Assembly (NCBI GenBank): GCA_002633005.1 | Contig: NMRA01000159.1 | Coordinates: 60,001-124,000, forward strand | Origin: Phoronis australis | Taxonomy: Eukaryota; Phoronida; Phoronidae | DNA length: 64,000 nt | Direction: 5' to 3' | Part shown: piece after piece, positions 47,301-54,052 of the stretch | Layout: each line of letters begins with the position of its first letter | Position numbering within the stretch: the stretch's first letter is position 1 | Position numbers and translations under genes: made by a program | The notes under the pieces: generated by a model | Database searches by the model: none | Told to the model about the DNA's origin: nothing | What the model saw: only the letters and a program-made list of their open reading frames with translations

Positions 47301-49159
47301 AGTGAAAACTGTGAACTACAGGCGACTATCGCCTAAATGATCAACATACCTGCAGGCCATCGGGGGATACGGAGTCTGACGGCACCGAGAAAGACCCCAT
47401 GACAAAGTCGTGGTGGTGATGGGGGCCAGTGGATGAGGTCGAGGTGGTTGTACGTCCTGTGGTGTTGGGTCCATCATCCAGGGTACTCCCAGGGAGTCTT
47501 TGCACAACATGAATCACCTTGCCACCAACATCTGTTTAACATAATACTAGAGCTCAGTATGTTAAGCACCTTGCAAGCAACCTCCATTTAAGCTGCCTAT
47601 AAATCCGAATCTGGCAAAAAGCAACTTTTCACTTTGAGTGTTGTGAAATTATAAATATCCCCTCACTCATACTAGAATCGATTCCTGGACTTGGAACGAA
47701 TTGACAGCTTGTTACTGCTGAGACGTGTCATGGCATTTAGTACAAAAATACCTATGTAACCATTACACTGACAACCATATAAACATTACACTGTCAACTC
47801 TGTAACCATTACAATGTCAACTATCTAACCATTACACAATCAACCATGTATTCAATCATTGCAGTTGTCAACTATGTAATCATTACCGTCAATGATGTAA
47901 CTGTTACACTGTCAACCACGTAATCATTACACTGTCAATTTTGTAATCATTACTTAGTCAACCATGTAACCATTGCAATGTTAACTACATAACCATTACA
48001 CAATGATTCCCTTACCATGTTGGCTAAGCTTGGTAGTATCCTGCAACACCCGTCCTCGGAATATCAATCTCTGTTGATCAGCAGCTATGTTCTAGATAAA
48101 TAAAACACAGCACGATGAATGCAATTGGAAATGCATTCTGCTACGTAACAGTTATGTTGTAAGTCTTAGTAAATAGTCACTTCTCCAGCATACCTAGCAC
48201 TTTGTATACACATAGACAAGGGTTATTTGCACGTACCAGTCTGACAGGAAACTTTTCAACAAAAGTGATAAGTTAATCCGACAAAAATGCAGACAAAGGA
48301 ATAAAATTTGACATTCAAATTATCTACTTACAATTGATTCAGCTATTTTATCCTTGAATGCCCTGACCGTCATCTGAAGAAAACAGAAATTACATTTAAT
48401 GACACCAGTTATACGTGAAACAGTAATAACGAACCAGTTCCATCCAGAACATATATTCAAATGTATAACGGCCACTCATTGGGCACAACCATGTGGTAAG
48501 AGGTACCAGAACATTTCACTCCCTTCTTTTTCTGTTGCAAAGGGGAAAGGTGGCCTGTCCACTTTTTTTGACAAACAATTGTGGCGCCCCCTATAGGTTT
48601 TCTTACTTCCTGTTACAGTACTATTTTGCTTGGATGTGTTTGTGGCAACTCTGCGGTGACTAGGATTTTTTACAAGGCTGTCAAACAAAATCTAAGGCAG
48701 CATTGCTGACCTGCAGGTCTTAACCAAAGCGCTTTGGGATTTAAAGACAATACGTTGCTCATCTGAATCAGATCTGAAATCACTGACAGATGAGAAGACA
48801 AATCAAATCACAGGCAGTGTGTTCATGCCCCATCTTATAATTTGCAAGTTTAAGAGTTGATCAACCGCAATAAACTGTGAAGCATTTTCTAGAGTCTCCA
48901 ATCATTACAAAGTTCTTGTTACCGATGCAAATAAAATCCTATTGTGGTAAAGAATGTTATGAGCATAAAAAGCCCAACTCAGTTTTCACTTCTTTAGATG
49001 ACTAAAGCAGAGTGAAATGATGCTTAAAGTTTAAATTTTATGTACTTTATCATTGACGGTATTTTGAGTCTCAGAGTTTAATCACTCACTCACCTCCTCA
49101 TCCACGGAAAATGACCTGTTCTGTCCATCCAGAGTCTTCACTGATACTTCAATTGTCAT
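29068..49159 (-). CDS. BAG6: BAG6 (Scythe/BAT3), complete, 24 coding exons
   Basis: Large proline-rich protein BAG6, a chaperone and quality-control factor. In the known family it holds tail-anchored and mislocalised hydrophobic proteins with GET4 and UBL4A, and it shuttles to the nucleus. All exons join in frame to 1123 residues (human about 1132). Order: ubiquitin-like domain (about 1-75, starting MTIEVSVKTLDGQNRSF), conserved helical blocks (about 150-350), a long Pro/Thr/Ser/Gln-rich middle (about 350-680), the conserved helical DUF3538-like region (about 735-915), an acidic stretch (about 945-975), a basic APKRRK nuclear-localisation candidate (about 1030-1035) and a BAG-like C-terminus. 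Start chosen because it begins the ubiquitin-like fold and is preceded by a good acceptor (tttttgtag) only 13 bases upstream, so a non-coding 5' exon lies further upstream. Recognised from memory of the family. Confidence 0.96.
29990..30097 (-). CDS. BAG6: BAG6 exon 23
   Basis: Residues 1000-1035, EWIPVMSQDVEKMRSQAP and then PFSDAYLMGSAPKRRK. It matches vertebrate EWVPIIQQDIQSQRK...LSDAYLSGMPAKRRK, a hallmark of BAG6 that includes the nuclear-localisation basic cluster. Acceptor cttgcag, donor gtacat. Confidence 0.96.
31404..31451 (-). CDS. BAG6: BAG6 exon 22 (48 bp)
   Basis: Residues 984-999, TMDTSSEDDWRQEVPP, leading directly into the conserved EWIPVM of the next exon as in vertebrate VPPEWVPII. 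Acceptor aattacag, donor gtgagt. Confidence 0.9.
33123..33325. mobile_element. foldback MITE-like element, family C
   Basis: Inverted arms GATTCTAAAAATATGCTTCT at 33123 and its inverse AGAAGCATATTTTTAGAATC ending at 33325, extending to about 28 bp. Total about 200 bp, non-coding, in a BAG6 intron. An interior phrase, TATTTTGCTATGAA, recurs near 6250, suggesting a related decayed copy in SCAI. Confidence 0.78.
33570..33854 (-). CDS. BAG6: BAG6 exon 21
   Basis: Residues 889-983, largest internal exon. Starts TALSNQASSGVQSWMTETTV, then a basic GPAKRPRSHSAG stretch and an acidic LDEDDSDHGSFHSADSD stretch with casein-kinase-like serines. Acceptor gcaatag, donor gtgtgt. Confidence 0.92.
34286..34470. 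repeat. dispersed repeat copy 1 in BAG6 intron
   Basis: Shares with 39485-39630 the ordered motifs TGACCACCATG, TTTTTCTAAG, GCCAATATAAATA and a TAGAAATGA end in the same orientation, with roughly 70 percent similarity by eye. Family unknown. Confidence 0.6.
34606..34736 (-). CDS. BAG6: BAG6 exon 20
   Basis: Residues 845-888, VYSAVRTLFGEIVVLTRYCL and then GLDGFFGLIRNRM. Parallels the vertebrate FECLALNLHCLGG...INGRIRRM segment. Acceptor catttcag, donor gtaggt. Confidence 0.92.
35108..35210 (-). CDS. BAG6: BAG6 exon 19
   Basis: Residues 811-844, FTETTRNNIDFPASIGNAIR and then LRTNINYILNNT, aligning with VDIIRTNLEFLQEQ of vertebrates. Acceptor cctttcag, donor gtgaga. Confidence 0.92.
35644..35867 (-). 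CDS. BAG6: BAG6 exon 18
   Basis: Residues 736-810, FINELITMISSHLTFPDVLA, then RPLQQFIRNNIL and VDRLVGEITTEMFDEN. Clear counterpart of the vertebrate LLSLLCQNFSMVDVVMLLHG region. Acceptor attttcag, donor gtaaga. Confidence 0.95.
36723..36897 (-). CDS. BAG6: BAG6 exon 17
   Basis: Residues 678-735, MTDQVFAQMIQSIGSTVQQT and then GPTLGQFLNQFRD. Corresponds to the vertebrate FFTSVVQGVLSSLLGSL...ESIAAFIQRL block. Acceptor tccatag, donor gtagga. Confidence 0.92.
37797..38048 (-). repeat. inverted dispersed copy of the 15820-16050 repeat
   Basis: Reverse complement of the start of the duplicated SCAI intron block. Shared landmarks, read on this strand, are TTAGTTATAAT, TTCATTTATT, ACTGTATGTGTTGGGCACTT and CGCTAGCGACAGGCTTCGG. 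It lies in the BAG6 intron between exons 17 and 16. Confidence 0.72.
38234..38415 (-). CDS. BAG6: BAG6 exon 16
   Basis: Residues 617-677, Ser/Thr/Gly-rich linker including FSFLPPGSFGPMPTMSVRTH. Acceptor cttttcag, donor gtgagt. Confidence 0.87.
38878..38926 (-). CDS. BAG6: BAG6 exon 15 (49 bp)
   Basis: Residues 601-616, TPSTIISGMMEQIIGQ, resembling the vertebrate LAQMVSGLVGQLL helix. Acceptor tgtttcag, donor gtaagt. Confidence 0.85.
39030..39320. mobile_element. foldback element, family B
   Basis: The left arm is TACGGAAAAAATTCTCCAAT and then TTAGGATAGT. The right arm contains CTGTCCCAAATCGGAGAATT and TTTACC. About 290 bp, non-coding, in a BAG6 intron. Confidence 0.72.
39485..39630. repeat. 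dispersed repeat copy 2 in BAG6 intron
   Basis: Partner of the copy at 34286-34470, same orientation, with the same ordered motifs but several indels. Both copies lie in BAG6 introns. Confidence 0.6.
39909..40054 (-). CDS. BAG6: BAG6 exon 14
   Basis: Residues 552-600, including VDPYLPCQSRHWLTQRATAA. This short block is less repetitive than its proline-rich neighbours and may be a binding motif. Acceptor ttttacag, donor gtattg. Confidence 0.87.
40419..40625 (-). CDS. BAG6: BAG6 exon 13
   Basis: Residues 483-551, Pro/Thr-rich low-complexity sequence ending GGGPIPMMFPGIPG. Acceptor tttgaag, donor gtttgg, both weak, but the frame is open and consistent with both neighbours. Confidence 0.83.
41155..41265 (-). 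CDS. BAG6: BAG6 exon 12
   Basis: Residues 446-482, GGQMMPPPGAPQSGVTSDYI and then QNIVQGIASSVQR. Acceptor gttgcag. Donor gtgggt chosen over a gtattg two bases on because only it keeps phase 1 into exon 13. Confidence 0.87.
41776..41947 (-). CDS. BAG6: BAG6 exon 11
   Basis: Residues 389-445, Ser/Thr-rich, including NPLVFVEVGPSSVSIASMRT, a segment like the conserved VEVGPxSVxI stretch of other BAG6 proteins. Acceptor attgacag, donor gtgaga. Confidence 0.88.
42471..42575 (-). CDS. BAG6: BAG6 exon 10
   Basis: Residues 354-388, ANIAIATPRGTPSGSPQLGR and a proline-rich end. Acceptor ttacgcag. The donor gttagt is slightly off consensus. Phase 0 at both ends, so it could be skipped without a frameshift. 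Confidence 0.85.
43014..43202 (-). CDS. BAG6: BAG6 exon 9
   Basis: Residues 291-353, SERTEAEQLCSQVSRILHNI and then HAYHSVSDVMIDM before a proline-rich end. It corresponds to the vertebrate segment leading to LGNTFVALSDLRCNL. Acceptor gtttgcag, donor gtaggt. Confidence 0.93.
43917..44040 (-). CDS. BAG6: BAG6 exon 8
   Basis: Residues 249-290, ALADILQEVLDLNRDFQPYL and EQYEQLLRGDPPLTDE. Matches the vertebrate VEVLQEVQRVDPFLQRYYELL helix pair. Acceptor cctttcag, donor gtgagg. Confidence 0.94.
44452..44572 (-). CDS. BAG6: BAG6 exon 7
   Basis: Residues 209-248, low-complexity Ser/Thr/Gln-rich linker starting EESPATSTSPDSQSAR. Acceptor catttcag, donor gtatgt. No strong family motif; called from splice sites and phase. 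Confidence 0.88.
44672..44783. repeat. 18-bp tandem repeat, about six copies
   Basis: Unit TTTTCTACAAAAACCCGA with C/T and A/G variants. It lies in the BAG6 intron between exons 7 and 6, upstream on the plus strand of the large 33-bp array. Confidence 0.85.
45289..46047. repeat. perfect minisatellite, 33-bp unit, 23 copies
   Basis: The unit begins TGTATAGATGGGTCCCTACC on the plus strand and ends AGTACACACCTGG. The span is 759 bp, exactly 23 units, with no differences that I can see, which implies recent expansion or homogenisation. On the minus strand every unit contains CCAG followed by gtgtgt, and the copy next to BAG6 exon 6 is the splice donor. Open frames of 262-317 codons through the array exist only because 33 is a multiple of three. 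Confidence 0.97.
46044..46224 (-). CDS. BAG6: BAG6 exon 6, donor inside a minisatellite
   Basis: Residues 149-208, beginning SDGNQMDVHINLGSVE and including RINNARRMIEAARRKLNTLQ. Acceptor ttttgtag. Its last four bases (CCAG) and the donor gtgtgt belong to the last unit of the 33-bp array. Reading on reaches TAG 13 bases later. The G left over joins exactly with the next exon to give EESPATS, which confirms the junction. Confidence 0.92.
46864..46941 (-). CDS. BAG6: BAG6 exon 5
   Basis: Residues 123-148, NIVQQALGNFGDLGRNARVT plus RTHTT. Acceptor aattacag, donor gtaagt, phase 0 at both ends, 78 bp. Confidence 0.9.
47350..47531 (-). CDS. BAG6: BAG6 exon 4
   Basis: Residues about 62-122. Starts DVGGKVIHVVQRLPGS, the end of the ubiquitin-like domain, then a Ser/Thr-rich linker with a four-residue histidine run. 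Acceptor ttaaacag, donor gtatgt. Confidence 0.95.
47753..48003. repeat. 23-bp tandem array, about 11 diverged copies
   Basis: The unit resembles GTAACCATTACACTGTCAAC plus a few bases. Copies vary at several sites. It lies in the BAG6 intron after exon 3 (minus strand) and ends 12 bp from that exon's donor. Confidence 0.85.
48016..48091 (-). CDS. BAG6: BAG6 exon 3
   Basis: Residues 37-61, NIAADQQRLIFRGRVLQDTT, the classic QRLIFxGRVLxD signature of ubiquitin-like domains. Acceptor atctag, donor gtaagg. A 23-bp tandem array begins about 12 bases into the following intron. Confidence 0.95.
48332..48373 (-). CDS. BAG6: BAG6 exon 2 (42 bp)
   Basis: Residues 23-36, MTVRAFKDKIAESI, the helix of the ubiquitin-like fold (compare TVxxFKxKI in family members). 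Acceptor ttcttcag, donor gtaagt, phase 0 at both ends. Confidence 0.93.
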
Positions 49160-49172
49160 TGTTAAGCAGAAG
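49094..49172 (-). CDS. BAG6: BAG6 exon 1 (first coding exon, 13-base 5' UTR)
   Basis: ATG at 49159-49157; the 13 bases before it (49160-49172) follow a tttttgtag acceptor. Encodes residues 1-22, MTIEVSVKTLDGQNRSFSVD and two glutamates, the first strands of the ubiquitin-like domain. Donor gtgagt. Confidence 0.93.
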
Positions 49173-52100
49173 CTACAAAAAGAATGACATAATTTTTCAA
49201 GCTGCGGAGCTTACGAAAAAATTAGTACACGGGCAGTAAGCTGATTATGTAAGTGGGCAGCCTCGTTTCGACACTTTTCGGCACCCGTTCGATGCCAGTC
49301 TTTACTTTAGATCAAAACTTCGTCAGAAATGCTACCGATCACAATTAAGTTTTAAAGTTGGATGTTGGAAATTCCAATGCACATAGCAGGTGCCAAAGCA
49401 CAAAACACAGAACATGTTTTTCTCGTGCCCACATTTTGCAAATAAGAAAGCCATTCATTGCAATAGCTAATTTATGACACTGTGCAACAACTACCAACCA
49501 CGAGGCTGATGACTCATATTGCCACCTAGCTGAATCAAGACGTACTACTACTTCGCAATCAATGGCATGGGGAACAGTTTGGTAATTGCACTGCATGTGA
49601 TTAGATGTGATGTGTTTTAAACAAGTTATAAACTGCATCCTCATCCTCTAGAGGCCACTGGCAACTGGTCAAACGCGATCAGTCGTCACGTTGCTATTTG
49701 AAAGACTCCTATTACCTGTGATCAACAGGGACCTCACTGACAGACATGTAATTTACAAGATCTTATCTCCTTAATGATGTCTGTCACGCACCATGTACTT
49801 CAACTTCAGTGGATGCCTGTGATCAACAGGGACCTCACTGACAGACATGTAATTTACAAGATCTTATCTCCTTAATGTCTGTCACACACCATGTACTTCA
49901 ACTTCAGTGGATGACTGTGATCAACAGGGACCTCACTGATAGACATGTAATTTACAAGATCTTATCTCCTTAATGAGGTCTGTCACACACCATGTACTTC
50001 AACTTCAGTGGATGACTGTGATCAACAGGGACCTCACTGATAGACATGTAATTTACAAGATCTTATCTCCTTAATGATGTCTGTCACGCACCATGTACTT
50101 CAACTTCAGTGGATGCCTGTGATCAACAGGGACCCCACTGATAGACACGTAATTTATAGGATCTTATCTCCTTAATGATGTCTGTCACGCACCATGTACT
50201 TCAACTTCAGTGGATGACTGTGATCAACAGGGACCTCACTGATAGACATGTAATTTACAAGATCTTATCTCCTTAATGATGTCTGTCATACACCGTGTGT
50301 TTCAGTTTCATTGGACATTCACTACTACGTGCGAGACGGATCAAAATGTTCCCATACCAGTCTTGCCACTAGATGAGCTCAACAGTGGCTAAATACAGTA
50401 CAAGACAAAAGTAATTTGACAAAATAACATTTGCCCCGACATGATGGTTAATTTAGGTAACTGCAAAGAGACAGGAAATCAGCAGCAAAATTCTACTACT
50501 CTGACTCAACTTCTGCCCAGCTGGTAGGGAATTCTGGGTAATTTTGTCTCAATACACTTAGTGTTTACTGTGCCCATTCAGTGGTCTGAAACTGAAAGTG
50601 GCTTTCTTGTACATTGACTAAGCAGGAGGTGGGAGGTGAGAACCCTAAGTTTCAGTCAACCAGCCTGACTTATCATTTTAATCAATACTGTGATAAACTT
50701 GTATTCCATCCAAGAAGCCAACCTTTGACCAATACCATTTACTTATGATGAGAAGTGATATCTGAGTTTGCAAAAGAACTAGCAGTTCATTATTTCTCTA
50801 GACCATGCTCCGGACACAAAATGCCGCACTGTGACAAGCCAACTTGTAAAGCCTGGTCTCAAATAATTAAGTACTGTCATTTCTTTTGAAATCCTGAAAT
50901 TACTTCCAAGTTCACTAAGGAACAGTGTGACACCAAATTCATAATCATAAGTGATCCAAATCAAAAGTTGTTTTTGGGATGGGAGGTGAGCTGGAGGTGG
51001 GTATTTGTGACCATTTGGCTAACTTCTGAACATTTTATCTCAGTTCTAAATGGCTGATCAGATTTAAATGAAACTTTAAAATTCCTTTCACCTATATATA
51101 TATATATATCCCCAACTCTAAAACGCTGATAAGGAATGTATTTAAAGTGTTAACTTCCCTTTTTATAAGGGGCTATGAGAATAGGACATCAAACTCAGCC
51201 ATCCTCTTACCCGTAGCGGGAACATATACAAAGTTTCATAATCATCCTTAGTACGGTTTGGCCAATAGAGAGGCAGACCCCAAAAAACAGACAAGACAAC
51301 AGCAAAAGTGGCCAATAGATGGTGCAGAATAAGTTGAATCCATCAAAAAACTTAAGGTGGCATCACCTCAACTATGAAAATTCATCGCAGAATTACAAAG
51401 ACACATGTTTCAAATAGAAAAAATAAAACTGCCACTAGGGGACAGTCGGGTCATCAGATCCGTTTAAAAATTTGCTCATGCTGTCCCATTCACGATAGAA
51501 ATACATACGCAAATTTTTCCAGCCTTCATCCAGGGGTTTGAGGCGATACAGCACTGGATGCTGGACAGACATATGAACGGACACGGGTGATGGCATCATG
51601 CACTCACGTATAAACACGTGGCTACATAAACAAGAACACTTGGATACTTATTAATTTACGATGATTAGTTTTGGAGTTGCCTATCCGACTATTACTGTAT
51701 TAGTATTGGAGAATGACCCAAGGTTACATCTTGATTTTGATTCATGAAATTAAAACATTTAACAAAAGCATGGTTTTAGCTTGCCCCATAGTTCTACACA
51801 GGTATGAGACCAGTTATCAAATTGCAAATACCGAGTTATAAAAAATTTGTGACAGACGGAAAATACCTAACTACTGTTGTCCTGACCAGGCAGAACTTTC
51901 AAGAACCCAGGGCGGGTATTGAAGTGAAATAAATTTTAAACCACATAAAGTGTAAGTATTCGTCACACAGAATGGGAGACACGCACTTACTCACCAAGTT
52001 ACAACTAAAAATAAAGAGACTAATCACGTGAAAGGGTTTCTCAGTTAAAATTTTGGGAACCACTTTTGGTTCCCAGAAACTGTAAAACTGAATCGGAAGT

Positions 52101-52320
52101 AGGTTGTTGAGGATGTAACGAGAATTACAATCATAAAATGTTTCAAAATTCAATATAAAACAAAAATAACATATATAATATACACTATTATATGTGAATA
52201 ATATTTTATAGCATTTATATTTGAATTTTTAAATTATTTAAAATCGTCTTTTATTTTTAAATATAATTTTAATTTGAATAGCTTCTAGTTTTGATTTACT
52301 TTCTTTTACCTACCCTATGA
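49173..52320. other. BAG6-EDF1 head-to-head region
   Basis: This 3.1-kb stretch should contain the BAG6 promoter and at least one non-coding BAG6 exon, but I cannot place the transcription start. It holds the 101-bp array and a (TA)n tract at 51092-51108. The first copy of the EDF1 promoter block starts at 51796. No coding gene is supported. Confidence 0.5.
49718..50316. repeat. 101-bp tandem array, six copies
   Basis: Units start GTGATCAACAGGGACCTCAC at 49718, 49819, 49917, 50018, 50119 and 50220. One unit is 98 bp because it lacks three bases. Copies are about 95 percent identical, and the last decays at its end. It lies upstream of BAG6 in the shared 5' region. Confidence 0.93.
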
Positions 52321-52324
52321 GCCG

Positions 52325-52336
52325 CCGCCATATTTG
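52325..52336 (+). promoter_or_regulatory. YY1-like promoter site, copy A
   Basis: CCGCCATATTTG fits the YY1 core (CCGCCATnTT), often found just downstream of the start site in TATA-less housekeeping promoters. It is 146 bp before the EDF1 start codon and identical in copy B. No TATA box is obvious nearby. Confidence 0.5.
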
Positions 52337-52470
52337 TTTTGATCTTGCACAACGAGTAGAGTGAAGAAGTACAGATTCACCTTGAAAATCATTGCCTGAG
52401 CAATTGAAATCTGTTAAAAACTTTATAAACTATCATTTATCACACATACAAATACACAAAAGAAACGACA

Positions 52471-52548
52471 ATGGCCGATTCAGACTGGGATCAAGTGACA
52501 TATTTGAGGAAAAAAGCTCCGAAATCTGGACACTTGAAATCTGATCAG
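52471..52548 (+). CDS. EDF1: EDF1 exon 1, copy A (possible duplicate first exon)
   Basis: ATG in good context (gacaATGG), encoding [20 protein letters not shown] and HLKSDQ, followed by gtttgg. Coding sequence is identical to copy B at 53975. Either copy can splice to exon 2 in frame and would give the same protein. It may be an assembly duplicate. Confidence 0.75.
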
Positions 52549-52739
52549 GTTTGGAATTAGTGCTGTATACTTTTCTGCGTTTGATTGTTATTTTCTAGTT
52601 TGGCTCTGGTCGGAAATGGTTGCGGTCATTGTCTTTGAGATTCAAGCTTCTAGTACCTGCTGTTGTACTTGAGCTTTCCTCTCTGCAGTCTGCTATGGCT
52701 GTTAATGTTGGTGCTGATCCACCGATTCAGCCCCCCCCN

Positions 52740-53295
52740 CTGAACGTTGAATGCGTAGGACAAGTAAGGTATCCAACAGACACTTCGTCCGCTCTGATGG
52801 GGGGGTCGGCTCCACCTGCAGCTCTCTGCAGTTCTTCTGACCGTTGAGTGCCAGGGATGTGAAGAGCATCTGAAAGGCACCACGTCCGCTCCGCCACAAA
52901 AAGCTAGTATTTTACAGGACAAGGTAGTAAGTCTTGAGCCCAACCAATGAAGGGTGCTATTTGCCCATAGCTGGGAGTTAGGTTAGTGAACGCCAGAGCA
53001 TATCCATACACCGATGGGTCATGCACGTTGCACCTTTAAGAGCCTAACCTCTTCCGAGATCCCTAGCAAAATTTAGCCTGGGGCCGTAAGGTGCCCAGTT
53101 ACCATGGTGTACCACGAGGAGGTACTGCAAGAGTCTAGATTAGAGGTAGTTAAAGGCCACCAAGGCGGGTCTTACATATGCCTTCCTAAATAATTCGTCT
53201 CAGAGGACTAGGTGGTCGTAGAAGCTGAAAGCTAGAAAGTGCAAGCACTAACTACACTAACTACACATCTAACCCTGTGTCTAAGACACCACACC
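52740..53295. other. unique spacer between the duplicated EDF1 blocks
   Basis: About 556 bp absent from either duplicated copy, with higher GC than its surroundings and no long open frame. It could be part of a retroelement or the end of a mis-joined contig. I do not recognise it. Confidence 0.4.
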
Positions 53296-53828
53296 ACACA
53301 GGTACAAGACCAGTATCAATGAAATTGCAAATAGCGAGTTATAAAAAATTTGTGACAGAAGGAAAATACCTAACAACTGTTGTCCCTGACCAGGCAGAAC
53401 TTTCAAGAACAACCCAGGGCGGGTATTGAAGTGAAATAAATTTTAAACCACATAAAGTGTAAGTAATCGTCACACAGATTGGGGGACACGCACTTACTCA
53501 CCAAGTTACAACTAAAAATAAAGAGACTAATCACGTGAAAGGGTTTCTCAGTTAAAATTTTGGGAACCACTCTTGGTTCCCAGAAACTGTAAAACTGAAT
53601 CGGAAGTAGGTTGTTGAGGATGTAACTAGAATTACAATCATAAAATGTCTCAAAATTCAATAGAAAACAAAAATGACATATATAATGATATAATATTATA
53701 CACAATATCTTATAACATGTATATTTGAATCTTTAAATGATTTAAAATCGTTTTTTATTTTTAAATATAATTTTAATTTGAATAGTTTCTAGTTTTTGTT
53801 TACTTTCTTTTACCTACCCTATGAGCCG

Positions 53829-53840
53829 CCGCCATATTTG
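53829..53840 (+). promoter_or_regulatory. YY1-like promoter site, copy B
   Basis: The same CCGCCATATTTG motif, 146 bp before the second EDF1 start codon. Its conservation between copies is not independent evidence because the whole block is duplicated. Confidence 0.5.
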
Positions 53841-53974
53841 TTTTGATCTTGCACAACGAGTAGAGTGACGAAGTACAGATTCTCCTTGAAAATCATTGCG
53901 TGAGCAATTGAAATCTGTTAAAAACTTTATAAACTATCATTTATCACACATACACATACACAAAAGAAACGACA

Positions 53975-54052
53975 ATGGCCGATTCAGACTGGGATCAAGT
54001 GACATATTTGAGGAAAAAAGCTCCGAAATCTGGACACTTGAAATCTGATCAG
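53975..54052 (+). CDS. EDF1: EDF1 exon 1, copy B
   Basis: Residues 1-26, [20 protein letters not shown] and HLKSDQ; donor gtttgg; phase 0. Preferred as the real exon 1 because it is contiguous with the downstream intron and exons. Confidence 0.93.

Larger units (their letters stand above)
29335..49093 (-). other. BAG6 introns, overview
   Basis: There are 23 introns between coding exons, about 240-2100 bp each. Repeats are listed separately. The other stretches over 300 bp (for example 30098-31403, 40626-41154, 43203-43916, 48374-49093) hold AT-rich sequence in which I see no supported exon or RNA gene. Short plus-strand frames opposite exons are shadows of BAG6. Confidence 0.6.
51796..52738 (+). 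repeat. EDF1 promoter/exon 1 block, copy A
   Basis: About 943 bp matching 53296-54250 with a few percent differences and short indels. It starts at ACACAGGTA and ends in a poly-C tract followed by an N at 52739, after which the two copies no longer align. It contains the YY1-like site, 5' UTR and first coding exon of EDF1. Confidence 0.93.

Noticed and set aside
49718-50316. CRISPR-like appearance of the 101-bp, 27-bp and 33-bp arrays
   Set aside because: Units are contiguous with no unique spacers, and the DNA is clearly eukaryotic with spliced genes.
51899-53705. Pair of minus-strand frames (84 and 100 codons) upstream of each EDF1 exon 1 copy
   Set aside because: They are similar only because the block is duplicated; several differences between the copies change the amino acid, and I recognise no domain.
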